NCBI RefSeq assembly: GCF_000473045.1
Contig: NZ_AXAY01000033.1
Coordinates: forward strand, 1-64,000
Source of the DNA: Bradyrhizobium sp. WSM3983
GTDB taxonomy: Bacteria > Pseudomonadota > Alphaproteobacteria > Rhizobiales > Xanthobacteraceae
Reading direction: 5' to 3'
Length of the DNA stretch: 64,000 bases
The notes under the pieces are model-generated. The model saw only the letters and a program-made list of their open reading frames with translations, was not told where the DNA came from and did no database searches. Position numbers and translations under genes: made by a program. Shown piece by piece: positions 34,294 to 43,005 of this stretch (its first letter is position 1; each line of letters opens with the position of its first letter).

Positions 34294-36504
34294 ATGCTGG
34301 CCAGACTCTTCTTGTCTTTGATCATCATGCTGCTCCTCGCGGCGAAGCCGGTGAGCGCGCAGCCGGTGATATTCTGGTTCAACGATCCCGTTGGACCCGA
34401 CGAGACCATTCTCGTCACCGGTGCCGAACTCGATGCCGTCACGGCGGTCACCGTCTCCCGCGAGCCCGACGCCGGCACGGCCTCGCCGGCCCCCGTGGAA
34501 ACCGCCGTCGAAATCCTTCAGGCAAATCCGCAATCGTTGAAGGTGGTCGTGCCCGCGCAGTTCGCGTCGGGCATCTATCTGATGACACTGCGTTATGCCG
34601 AGGGATCGATCACGATCAGCGTCAACAGGCCAACGGTGTATTGGACTCAGGGCCAGCTCGGACAATCCACGGTGCCCGGCGGCTGGCTGCAAGTCTTCGG
34701 TCGCAACATCGTGCGACATCCGGGCCGCGCCCGCCTGCTGCTGGTTCCGGAGGCCGGCGGAGCCGCTGTGACCGCGGTGCTGGCCGAGGGCGGAATGTGG
34801 CGCGCCCGGTTCCAGATTCCGGGTCCAACCCCGCCCGGCTCGTATCGCCTGCGGCTGTTCAACGGCGACGGCAGCAACAGCGGATGGAGTGATGCCGGCC
34901 AGGTGATCATCCAGGCAATCGGACCGGACACGCCGCCGCAGGAATTCGACGTGCGCGCCTTCGGCGCGATTGGCGACGGCCGCAAGGACAACACGTCCGC
35001 GTTCAGGAAGGCGATCGAGGCGGCGCGCGACAATGGCGGCGGAACCGTCTACATCCCACGCGGGCGCTATTTGATAACGGAAGGCCTGGTTCTTCCGCCA
35101 ACGATCACGCTCCGGGGCGAGCGGACCGATCTGGTCAATCTGGTATGGCCCGATTTCGAAAGCCCTCCCGATTCCCTGATCAAGGGAGCATCGAGCTTTG
35201 CGATCGAGGACCTGACGATATATGCATCAAATCACCTGCACGTCGTATCGGGCGGTTTCGTGCAGGGAGATTTCGCGGCACCAAATGCGTCCGATATCGC
35301 GATCCGGCGGGTGAGGATTCGTGCGGACGCGTTTCGTGGCCTGATGACGCCAGAGCAAACCTACAAGCGGATGGCGGATTGGCACCGCATCTTTCCGGGG
35401 TCGTCCGCCCCTGTCTCCATACGACTGAGCGGCAAGCAACTCGAGGTGACCGACTGCGACGTCGTCGGATCCGGCAGCTCGCTCCTGCTGTTCAAGGCGA
35501 GCGATGCCACGGTCGTAGGCAACACGCTGGGTAACGGCCGGAATGGCAATTACTCCATCATGGGCTCCCGTCGCGTGATCTTCGAGAACAACCGGATCAC
35601 CGCGATCGACCTCCAGGCGACCGGCGGGGCCATCAGCACAGTCTCGAACTGGATCGCGTCGTCGGAAAACGTGTTCTTTGGCGGCAACGCGATCATGGGC
35701 ATATACGGATGGGACCGCGAGGCATTGACCACAGATGGCCCTGCCGGCTTCTATTTCGGTCACGCGCAGACCTCCAGCAAGGACCGGCTTACGCTCCTTG
35801 ACGAGTGGAAGGGCACTCCGGTCAGCCCCGAATGGGCGGGCGCCTTGCTCATGGTCGTCGGCGGTCGCGGCGCAGGGCAGCATGCCCGAATCCTGGCGCC
35901 GCAAAAGACGACCGTTACGCCGCAAAGCGAGATAACTCTCGACAGGCCACTCGCCGCAGCCCTGGACAGCACATCCCTGGTCACGATCGTTCAGGCCCAG
36001 CAGAACTACTTGATCATCGGCAACACGTTCGAGGACACCGGAGTGGCCGCCCAGAGCTTCGGCACCGCGATCGGCCATGTGATCGCGGACAATCGCGCCA
36101 CGCGAAGCAGCGGGTTCTTCGCAATCGGCCTGTCGTACGGTCATCTTCAGCCGAGTTGGCAAGTTCAGTTGCTCGGCAACCGCATTATCGAAGGAAATGT
36201 CTATCGCGCCGGGCCCGCCCGCGAGGCGTTCTCCGAAGAAGCCGCGATCGGTGTTCACGCCTATCAGACGGAAAGCCGGCCCGGCTGGCCACCGCTGGCC
36301 CGCGCCATCATCATTCGCGGAAACAAGCTCGAGGAAGATGCCCATATCGAGCTCAAAGGTTTCTCCTCCGCATCGCCCGGCATCCGGGACGTCGTCGTCG
36401 AAGCCAATGCCATCGGGCCATCGCGCGTCGGACTGCAAGTCGACGGCGGCGTCGCCACATCGCTTTCGAGGCGAAACGACATCAGGCCGCGGATCGGGAG
36501 GTAG
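34294..36504 (+). CDS. Secreted right-handed beta-helix protein (pectate lyase-like)
   Basis: 736 residues from ATG 34294, chosen because it gives a signal peptide (MLARLFLSLIIMLLLAAKPVSA); the open frame to 34198 lacks one. An Ig/TIG-like N-terminal part (about 25-205) is followed by the Pectate_lyase_3 start motif FDVRAFGAIGDGRKDNTSAF (near 216-236) and GGGTVYIPRGRYLI. The body then shows regular parallel beta-helix turns with asparagine ladders (GNTLGNGRNGN, FENNRITAI). Such proteins are polysaccharide lyases, epimerases or hydrolases. Downstream of GT2 and convergent with the MBOAT gene, it probably trims or epimerises the EPS in the periplasm or outside. I cannot name catalytic residues. 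Confidence 0.85.
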   Translation: MLARLFLSLIIMLLLAAKPVSAQPVIFWFNDPVGPDETILVTGAELDAVTAVTVSREPDAGTASPAPVETAVEILQANPQSLKVVVPAQFASGIYLMTLRYAEGSITISVNRPTVYWTQGQLGQSTVPGGWLQVFGRNIVRHPGRARLLLVPEAGGAAVTAVLAEGGMWRARFQIPGPTPPGSYRLRLFNGDGSNSGWSDAGQVIIQAIGPDTPPQEFDVRAFGAIGDGRKDNTSAFRKAIEAARDNGGGTVYIPRGRYLITEGLVLPPTITLRGERTDLVNLVWPDFESPPDSLIKGASSFAIEDLTIYASNHLHVVSGGFVQGDFAAPNASDIAIRRVRIRADAFRGLMTPEQTYKRMADWHRIFPGSSAPVSIRLSGKQLEVTDCDVVGSGSSLLLFKASDATVVGNTLGNGRNGNYSIMGSRRVIFENNRITAIDLQATGGAISTVSNWIASSENVFFGGNAIMGIYGWDREALTTDGPAGFYFGHAQTSSKDRLTLLDEWKGTPVSPEWAGALLMVVGGRGAGQHARILAPQKTTVTPQSEITLDRPLAAALDSTSLVTIVQAQQNYLIIGNTFEDTGVAAQSFGTAIGHVIADNRATRSSGFFAIGLSYGHLQPSWQVQLLGNRIIEGNVYRAGPAREAFSEEAAIGVHAYQTESRPGWPPLARAIIIRGNKLEEDAHIELKGFSSASPGIRDVVVEANAIGPSRVGLQVDGGVATSLSRRNDIRPRIGR

Positions 36505-36521
36505 CCGGCGGGGCCGTCGCG

Positions 36522-37955
36522 TCAGAACTGAAAATAGATGAACTCGAGGTGGCCGAAAACACCGAACAACAGGATATAATAGACGATTGCGATGCCTGCG
36601 CCTGTCGAGACCCAGCGCCGGCAGCCAAGCGCCTCCAGACGCCCGGCCCGGAATGCAAGGTGAAAATCGACGACGAGAAGTACGGTCAGCGAGATCATCA
36701 GCATCATCATCTCGACGCTGGCCAGATTGAGCATCTTGAACGTAAAATAAGATACGGCGCCGAGCTGCGTCATGCTTTGCAGCGCATCGATCGCGTTCGC
36801 GATGCTCGATGAGCGGAAGAAGACCCATCCAACGAGCACGACGATCATCATCCAGCACCAGCCGATGAGCCGCCGCGCCGGCGCCGCCAGCCAGATCTCC
36901 GGTCGGACAAGCCTGATCACGGCGCGCTCGATCACAAGGCCCGCGCCGTGAATCGTCCCCCAGGCGGCAAACGTCCAGGCGGCGCCGTGCCAGATGCCGG
37001 AGACGACGAATACGATCATGAGATTGCGCGCAACGCTCAATTCCCCGCCGCGGCTACCCCCGAGAGGAATGAACAAATAGTCCCGGAACCAAGTCGACAG
37101 AGAAATGTGCCAGCGGTGCCAGAACTCCTGCAGGCTGGTCGCAAAATAGGGCTGGCGAAAGTTGATCATGAGATCGACGCCCATGATCCGTGCCGTTCCG
37201 CGGGCGACGTCCGAATAGCCGGAGAAATCGCAGTAGATCTGGATTGCAAACAGAACCGCAGCGACGATCTGATAGGTCCCGGCGTAGTCCGCGGGGCTTG
37301 TATAGATGCTATTGACCGCGGGCCCGATCGCGTCGGCGATGCACATCTTCTTGAACAGTCCCCACCCCACCAGGAACAGACCAGAGGTGAGATTGTCGTA
37401 GGTGAGCCGATGCCCGATACGGAATTGCGGCAACATGTGCGCGGCCCGCTCGATCGGTCCGGCAATCAGTTGCGGGAAGAAGCTGACATATTGGGCATAG
37501 GTGAGGAAATTGTGCTCCGCCTCGACGCGCCGATGGTAGACGTCGAGCGTATAAGAGATCGACTGAAACGTGTAGAATGAGATTCCCAAGGGAAGCACCA
37601 ACCCCAGCGTCTCGTGCGACAGATTGTAGCCGAGCAGTCCCATGACACCGATCGCGTTGGTGATCATGAAGTCGAGGTATTTGACGGTGCCGAGGATGCC
37701 GAGGTTGATCGTCAATGCGGTCAGCATCGCGGCTCGCCGTGCCGCCTGAGATCGGCTTCGCACCATCACGACTGCAGTCGTGTAGTCGACGACCGTCGTC
37801 AACGCCAGAAGCAACGCGAAGGACGGCCTCCAGCTCATATAGAATACATAACTCGCGACCAGAAGGGTGTACGGCTGGAGGCGGGTCGGCGCCGTGAAGA
37901 AGACCGCCAGGAAGGCCGCGAAAAAGGCGACGAACTCGAAGGAGTTGAACAGCAT
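36522..37955 (-). CDS. MBOAT family O-acyltransferase (AlgI-like)
   Basis: Inner-membrane acyltransferase of 477 residues with about ten hydrophobic segments. It has the AlgI hallmarks: LPLGISFYTFQSISYTLDVY (near 110-130), YVSFFPQLIAGPIERA, a REFWHRWHISLSTWFRDYLF-like segment (EFWHRWHISLSTW), and VSGIWHGAAWTFAAWG with the conserved histidine H323. It passes acyl (usually acetyl) groups across the membrane to a periplasmic partner. Its ATG overlaps the upstream SGNH gene stop by one base (TGATG), so the two are coupled, matching AlgI with AlgJ/AlgX in alginate acetylation. Confidence 0.94.
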   Translation of the reverse strand: MLFNSFEFVAFFAAFLAVFFTAPTRLQPYTLLVASYVFYMSWRPSFALLLALTTVVDYTTAVVMVRSRSQAARRAAMLTALTINLGILGTVKYLDFMITNAIGVMGLLGYNLSHETLGLVLPLGISFYTFQSISYTLDVYHRRVEAEHNFLTYAQYVSFFPQLIAGPIERAAHMLPQFRIGHRLTYDNLTSGLFLVGWGLFKKMCIADAIGPAVNSIYTSPADYAGTYQIVAAVLFAIQIYCDFSGYSDVARGTARIMGVDLMINFRQPYFATSLQEFWHRWHISLSTWFRDYLFIPLGGSRGGELSVARNLMIVFVVSGIWHGAAWTFAAWGTIHGAGLVIERAVIRLVRPEIWLAAPARRLIGWCWMMIVVLVGWVFFRSSSIANAIDALQSMTQLGAVSYFTFKMLNLASVEMMMLMISLTVLLVVDFHLAFRAGRLEALGCRRWVSTGAGIAIVYYILLFGVFGHLEFIYFQF

Positions 37956-38971
37956 CAGAACGCCTGATGCTTCTTCAGCAGCGCCGCGAGCTCCGCCGTG
38001 TAGATCGACCGCCCTCGTGGATTGAGATGCACGGGATCGGCGAAAAACCGGGTGGGATAGGTGAAATAGTCCGGACCGATGACCCGCACCAACGGCGAGG
38101 AGTTCAAGACGACAGTGTCGCGATCGGCATCCGTAGCGGGCGCCGCAGCGAACTCGCGGTCGCGGTGATAACCGGGAACCAGCAAGACCTTGAAGCCGTA
38201 CTGACTGGCAAGCTGCATCAACCGATCGCGCACCAGCGAACGGGCTGGCACTTCTCGCGCGTCGATCTGCCGCGACCGATCCGATGGGATCGCGAAGTCG
38301 TCCGGGAGCGCGTCATTCGCGAAATGACTTTGCCACCGGATGAAATACCAGCCGCGATCAACGATCATCTGATCGATCTGGGCCCCGGTGTAGCGAATGC
38401 CCTCAGCAAATCTGAAACGGTAATTGTAGGCAAAAAGCACCACGTCGCGCGGAAACGCGCGAAAGGGCAGCAGCGCATTGATCAGCTTGTTGTCGTCGCG
38501 AAGCAACGCGAAACGCGGAGCGGGCTCGGCCTCGTCGCCCCATGGGTAGGTCAGAAGGACGTGCGTCGGAACATTACCTTGAGCCAGCGCGGCCTCGAGC
38601 TGAGGCAGGAAGCGTCGCTCGGCCGGCAAACCCATATTGTAAGATCGAACGCCTTCGCCGAAGGAGTTGTCGAACTCACCCGGGTAGAAGCCCGTAATGA
38701 CCCTGCTATCGCCGAATATCATGATCCGAACGCGATCGCTTGGCCCGAACATCTGTTGCTTGACGAAGCGACCCGACTTGGCCGCGTAGATGGCCATCGC
38801 GCCGGACTGAATCTCCGGCAGCAGAGCATGCAGGCCGTAAAGGATCAGCCAGATGAGCAGCAATAATCCGACAAACGTAACAGTCGGACGACGCCAACGT
38901 GCGGATCCGACTGCGCTAACCGCGCTGCTACGGGCCACCGGTCCATCCGAACCGATCTCTGTGAACGCCAT
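37955..38971 (-). CDS. Periplasmic SGNH-type acyl transfer protein (AlgJ/AlgX-like)
   Basis: 338 residues from ATG 38971; a TTG frame extends to 39022 but adds nothing recognisable. One N-terminal membrane anchor (about 34-54, VTFVGLLLLIWLILYGLHAL) places the rest in the periplasm. The SGNH hallmarks are IMIFGDSRV (nucleophile S89), NMGLPAERR, THVLLTYPWGDE and the final DPVHLNPRG (D312, H315). It probably takes acyl groups from the MBOAT partner and puts them on the EPS. Coupled by a one-base overlap to that gene. Confidence 0.85.
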   Translation of the reverse strand: MAFTEIGSDGPVARSSAVSAVGSARWRRPTVTFVGLLLLIWLILYGLHALLPEIQSGAMAIYAAKSGRFVKQQMFGPSDRVRIMIFGDSRVITGFYPGEFDNSFGEGVRSYNMGLPAERRFLPQLEAALAQGNVPTHVLLTYPWGDEAEPAPRFALLRDDNKLINALLPFRAFPRDVVLFAYNYRFRFAEGIRYTGAQIDQMIVDRGWYFIRWQSHFANDALPDDFAIPSDRSRQIDAREVPARSLVRDRLMQLASQYGFKVLLVPGYHRDREFAAAPATDADRDTVVLNSSPLVRVIGPDYFTYPTRFFADPVHLNPRGRSIYTAELAALLKKHQAF

Positions 38972-39347
38972 CACCGCCTGCCCTTGATACCAGAATCTGG
39001 AAAACACCAGACCGCCGAACAACTATTCGTCGTGAACGCACGGTCGGACGTATGTCACGTGGTTAGCAAGCCAATGTAACACTTGAATGATGTTATTCAT
39101 GAGAGATCGAGACCACGACATCTTCCGTTGAGAATTGCAAAGTCGTCAAAACTACAAGTACGCCGCATCAAGTGGAGATAAGGTGAGAGGTCTTAATCCA
39201 CGTTATTCGTACGAAGCTTGCACAGGCATTGCAGTCATCCATATCATTAGCTATCGTAGCCAGTGCGAGCACAATGATCCTCCCTAGCGCCCCGGCGAAG
39301 CGTTGCGCCAGCAGTTCGATCGTTCCCCGCTCGATTGGCCAAATGTC
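38972..39347. promoter_or_regulatory. Divergent promoter region, SGNH gene and GMC oxidoreductase gene
   Basis: About 376 bases with no supported gene (a short minus-strand ORF has no features). TGAAT-N6-ATTCA inverted repeat at 39084-39099 lies in an AT-rich stretch with TGTAAC (39075-39080), about 110-130 nt upstream of the SGNH start. GTCACGTGG at 39054-39062 contains a CACGTG palindrome. Confidence 0.35.
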
Positions 39348-41003
39348 ATGCTGATCCCATTCTCCCAGTTGAGCGAACTCCCTGCGTGCGATGTTTGCGT
39401 GGTGGGAGCCGGTCCGGTCGGCATTGCGCTGGCCCAAGGCTGCGCGCGTGAAGGGCTTTCGGTCCTGCTACTCGAATCCGGCTTTGAACATCCCGACCGG
39501 TTTGCAGCGACCCTGGGGACTGGCCACCGTACCACGATGACGCACGCCGCCCCCAATGTCGCAGCCAGTCGCGGCCTTGGCGGGACGTCTCGCTGGTGGG
39601 GTGGACGCTGCGTACCTTTCGACGAAATCGATTTCGCCGAGCGGCCGCATGCCAGTGCGGCAACGTGGCCGATTCCGCATGACGAGATCAGCCGATGGTA
39701 CTCGGCGGCAGCGGAGTTCTTCGGCGTAGGGCCCGCGCGGTTCGAATCTTCTGCGGCTGGCTGGACCGACATTGGCGATGTCCGGTTCGACCAACTGGAG
39801 CGGTGGACCCCCGAGATCAACATGGGGCAGCGACAACGTTTTGAGCTGGCGAATTCTTCGGCCATTACGGTCGTGCTGGGAGCAACCGTCACGGCAATCA
39901 CGCTGTCGGATGATGGTCGCTACGTCGCGAACTTGATGGTATCGGCTCCCGGCAAGACCGTTCTCTTTCGTCCGCACGATGTCGTTCTTGCATGCGGCGG
40001 ACTCGAGACGACGCGACTATTGCTGACTGTCCAGCGCAGATGGCCCGATGCGCTTGGCGGCCGGGATGGCCCACTCGGCCGCGGCTACATGGGGCATATC
40101 TCCGGCAAGATCTCGAGCCTGTCGCTGGCTGATCCGACGACCGCGCCCCATCACGATTTCTTCCTGGACGACGGGGCCTTTGCGCGACGCCGCTTCACGA
40201 TCAGGCCTGAGGCACAGCAGCGGCACGAATTGCTGAACATCGCGTTCTGGGCGGATAATCCGCCATTTCATTGGGCTGGTCACGGCAACGGCGCACTATC
40301 ACTGGTCTGGCTTGCGCTGGCCATCCCCCCGATCGGTCGACGACTCGTGTCCGAAGCCGTTCGACAGAGCCATGTCGGCCCGCGGCCGAAAGCGTGGATG
40401 CGACATTTTGCGAACATGCTGGGCTCGCCTGCGTCGACTGCCCGGGAGATCGGCACCATCCTCTGGGCGCGCACTCTCTCGCGGCCTCGCAAGCCGGGAT
40501 TCCTGATGCGCAGTTCAGACGGGCGCTACTGCCTGCATTATCACGCCGAGCATGCACCGCACGACGATTCCCGGGTGACGCTCTCGCAGCGTACCGATGC
40601 GCTTGGGCTCGCCTTTCTCGACATCGATCTGCGGTATACGGAAGCGGATGCACGCTCCGCACTAGCTGCGCATGAATTGCTCGATCAATCGCTACGCCGT
40701 GCCGGACTGGCGCAACTGGAATATTTCGACACCGACATTTCGGCGCGCATCGCCAGTATTTCTCGCCAGGCCAGCGATGGATTCCACCAGATCGGCACCA
40801 CCCGCATGGGGACTTCTCCACAGCACAGCGTCGTCGATCCGCATTGCCGGGCTCATGACATCGAGAATCTCCACGTCGCATCGACCTCGGTGTTGCCATC
40901 CTCGGGTCAGGCCAATCCGACTTTCGTGGCTGTGGCGCTGGCATTGCGCCTCGCCGGGCGCCTCGCCGCCAGAGGACGATATCTCAGAACGGAGGCCGCA
41001 TGA
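39348..41003 (+). CDS. GMC family FAD-dependent oxidoreductase
   Basis: Flavin-dependent alcohol/sugar oxidase or dehydrogenase, 551 residues from ATG 39348 (a TTG at 39303 is also open). The FAD-binding dinucleotide motif is CVVGAGPVGIALAQ (near 16-29) with LLLESG. GMC features follow: RGLGGTSRWWGGRC (near 78-92), DVVLACGGLETTRLLL, and the C-terminal GTTRMGTSPQHSVVDP and HVASTSVLPSSGQANPT, which hold the family's active-site region. No signal peptide, so cytoplasmic. It lies within the EPS block and may oxidise a sugar precursor or a glycolipid; the substrate is unknown. Confidence 0.9.
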   Translation: MLIPFSQLSELPACDVCVVGAGPVGIALAQGCAREGLSVLLLESGFEHPDRFAATLGTGHRTTMTHAAPNVAASRGLGGTSRWWGGRCVPFDEIDFAERPHASAATWPIPHDEISRWYSAAAEFFGVGPARFESSAAGWTDIGDVRFDQLERWTPEINMGQRQRFELANSSAITVVLGATVTAITLSDDGRYVANLMVSAPGKTVLFRPHDVVLACGGLETTRLLLTVQRRWPDALGGRDGPLGRGYMGHISGKISSLSLADPTTAPHHDFFLDDGAFARRRFTIRPEAQQRHELLNIAFWADNPPFHWAGHGNGALSLVWLALAIPPIGRRLVSEAVRQSHVGPRPKAWMRHFANMLGSPASTAREIGTILWARTLSRPRKPGFLMRSSDGRYCLHYHAEHAPHDDSRVTLSQRTDALGLAFLDIDLRYTEADARSALAAHELLDQSLRRAGLAQLEYFDTDISARIASISRQASDGFHQIGTTRMGTSPQHSVVDPHCRAHDIENLHVASTSVLPSSGQANPTFVAVALALRLAGRLAARGRYLRTEAA

Positions 41004-41316
41004 GGTTCGCTGCCGCCGGGCGCCCTCCGATCGCGGGCTTCGCCGAAGCCGTGCGGCAGGTTCTCTCCTGACATCTTGCGCGGAGCGCAGGCAGCACCAT
41101 CGTCCGGCGCGACGATCGTTCGTCCGCAGCGACAATCCCGCCTGTCATCCGCCTCGCACTTCACACAGTCGGGCGAGACACCGAATGTGATATCATTGTT
41201 ATCATATTGTCACGCGATTTATGATATCGAAACATTCAATTCACACTGCATTAACTGACGCTCTCAGGAATGGCGGGCGCCAACCCCTGCATCCCACCCT
41301 TGAGAGAAACACGTTA
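41004..41316. promoter_or_regulatory. Promoter region of the GT4 gene
   Basis: 313 bases with no supported gene. GTGATATCATTGTTATCA at 41187-41204 runs on to ATATTGTCAC ending at 41213, an AT-rich element bounded by GTGA and TCAC. Its GTCAC (41209-41213) lies 104 nt before the start codon. GAGAG at 41302-41306 is the likely RBS. Confidence 0.4.
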
Positions 41317-42618
41317 ATGCGATTACTGGTGGTCGGCATCAATTACGCACCTGATGTCATCGGGGTTGCGAAATATACCACAGAACTGTGCGAAGGACTT
41401 GCCGCGCGCGGTCACGAGCTCCAGGTTATCACGGCACCGCCTTACTATCCGCAATGGCAGATCCCCGCCGAGTATCGCTCGAGCTGGTATAGCAGCGAGG
41501 CGCTTCACGACGTGATCGTCACGCGCGCGCCGATCTACGTGCCGGAGCAACCTTCGGGAAGCAAACGGTTGCTTCACCACGCTTCGTACCTCGTGTCGAG
41601 CTGCGGTCCGCTGCTTTCGAAGATGGCGTTCTGGCGACCAGACGTCGTCCTGTCGGTGGCGCCGTCTCTTCTCTCCGCGTCGGCAGCGATCGTCGCCGCA
41701 CGGATGTTTGGAGCCAGGTCGTGGCTGCATGTTCAGGATCTGGAGATCGACGCGGCATTTGAGCTCGGATTGCTCAAGAACGCTGCGCTGCAGAGCGCGC
41801 TGCTCGGTTTCGAGCGGACGGTGATCAGGGCCTTCGACCGTGTCTCGACCATTTCGCCCCAGATGGTCCAACGACTCCTGCAAAAGGGCCTGAGCGCCGA
41901 TCGCCTGCGCGAGTTGAGAAACTGGGTCGACACGAGCATGATCGTTCCTGCGAGCCGGCAGACGTCGTTTCGAACGGAGCTCGGTTTGAATCCGACCGAT
42001 ATCGTCGCACTCTACTCGGGCGCGATGTCGAACAAGCAGGGCCTCGAGCTCGTGCTACAAGCCGCAGCGGCGACGCATGAGACGCACCCGGAAATCAAGT
42101 ACCTCCTGTGCGGTAACGGACCGCATAAGGAGAGGCTTTTGCAAGCTGCCGCTTGCCTCGGCAATGTTCATTTCCTGGACTTGCAGCCCGTGGAGCGACT
42201 GCCCGAATTGCTAAGCACCGCAGACATTCATTTGCTTCCGCAATTGGCACAGGCGGCCGATCTCGTCATGCCATCAAAGCTTGCGGGCATGCTGGCGTCC
42301 GGCCGGCCGATCGTCGCGATGGCGAGCGCGGGAAGCGGGATCGCATCCGAAGTCAATGGCGCAGGTCTCATCGCCCAACCGGGAGACGCTCACGAGTTGG
42401 CAGAAGCCGTGAAGAGCCTGGCCATCAACGACGCTCTCCGTGCCCGGCTGGGCGACACCGCGCGGCGACGTGCCGAGCAAAACTGGGATCGCGTCGCGAT
42501 CATCAATACGTTCGAACACGAGCTTTCGTTGCTGTCCGCATTCGGCCGAGCGCAGAGTGATGCTCCGCCGGTCCGACCAGCCGCGGCCCCGGCAAACAGC
42601 AACATTCGTACACGCTAG
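41317..42618 (+). CDS. Glycosyltransferase family 4 (WcaI-like)
   Basis: GT-B glycosyltransferase of 433 residues from ATG 41317, preferred over an ATG at 41221 because of the RBS and because family sequence starts at MRLLVVGINYAPDVIGVAKY. The N-terminal donor-independent domain has ELCEGLAARGHEL and the WcaI-typical APPYYPQWQI and WLHVQDLEIDAAFELGL. The C-terminal domain has ALYSGAMSNKQGLELVLQA, LLCGNGPHKERL and PSKLAGMLASGRPIVAMA. Probably adds one sugar of the EPS repeat unit on the cytoplasmic side. Followed by a gap of about 390 bases and the convergent PstS-like gene. Confidence 0.93.
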   Translation: MRLLVVGINYAPDVIGVAKYTTELCEGLAARGHELQVITAPPYYPQWQIPAEYRSSWYSSEALHDVIVTRAPIYVPEQPSGSKRLLHHASYLVSSCGPLLSKMAFWRPDVVLSVAPSLLSASAAIVAARMFGARSWLHVQDLEIDAAFELGLLKNAALQSALLGFERTVIRAFDRVSTISPQMVQRLLQKGLSADRLRELRNWVDTSMIVPASRQTSFRTELGLNPTDIVALYSGAMSNKQGLELVLQAAAATHETHPEIKYLLCGNGPHKERLLQAAACLGNVHFLDLQPVERLPELLSTADIHLLPQLAQAADLVMPSKLAGMLASGRPIVAMASAGSGIASEVNGAGLIAQPGDAHELAEAVKSLAINDALRARLGDTARRRAEQNWDRVAIINTFEHELSLLSAFGRAQSDAPPVRPAAAPANSNIRTR

Positions 42619-43005
42619 CGGCCGCTTCAGATCGGCGGCGAGAAAACCGGCTAGTCCGCCTCTCGGCGCCGTTTCAGGCCGAGCCTTTCCGGAAGCCTCC
42701 AGCCGTCATATGCGATAGCCCTACGCTTTCGCGCGATGCAGTTGGCTCCTTCTCGAGGCAAGCGGAAGGCGTAGCGTTTTCATCACGACGGCGATGTTCA
42801 ATTCCGCCACGTTGCCGCCTGGCCTTCATCGACGGATCGACCATCCGCGATTTGCGTGGCGCCACGCTGCCGACCTCGAAGATCTCGGTCAAGCCCCTCT
42901 CCGGCACCGACACTTTCGCTGCCGATGAACTTTCTCGTCCCCGAAAGACAATGCGCCCGGCATTGCCGGGCGCACGCGTTGCTGTTCGATCAGACGGGAG
43001 ATCGA
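42619..43005. other. Convergent intergenic region after GT4 and PstS-like genes
   Basis: 387 bases with no supported gene; short ORFs have no features. It contains the hairpin terminator at 42940-42974 for the PstS-like gene. No hairpin with a T-run was seen for the GT4 gene on the plus strand, although the same stem could act in that direction. Confidence 0.4.
42940..42974 (-). terminator. Rho-independent terminator of the PstS-like gene
   Basis: A perfect 10-bp inverted repeat, TGCGCCCGGC at 42952-42961 and GCCGGGCGCA at 42965-42974, with a 3-base loop. On the minus strand it is followed by TTGTCTTTC. It starts 32 nt after the stop at 43006. Confidence 0.75.

Noticed and set aside
35227..36858. 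543-codon minus-strand ORF
   Set aside because: Antisense to the beta-helix protein and crossing into MBOAT; no domain, no signal, no RBS.
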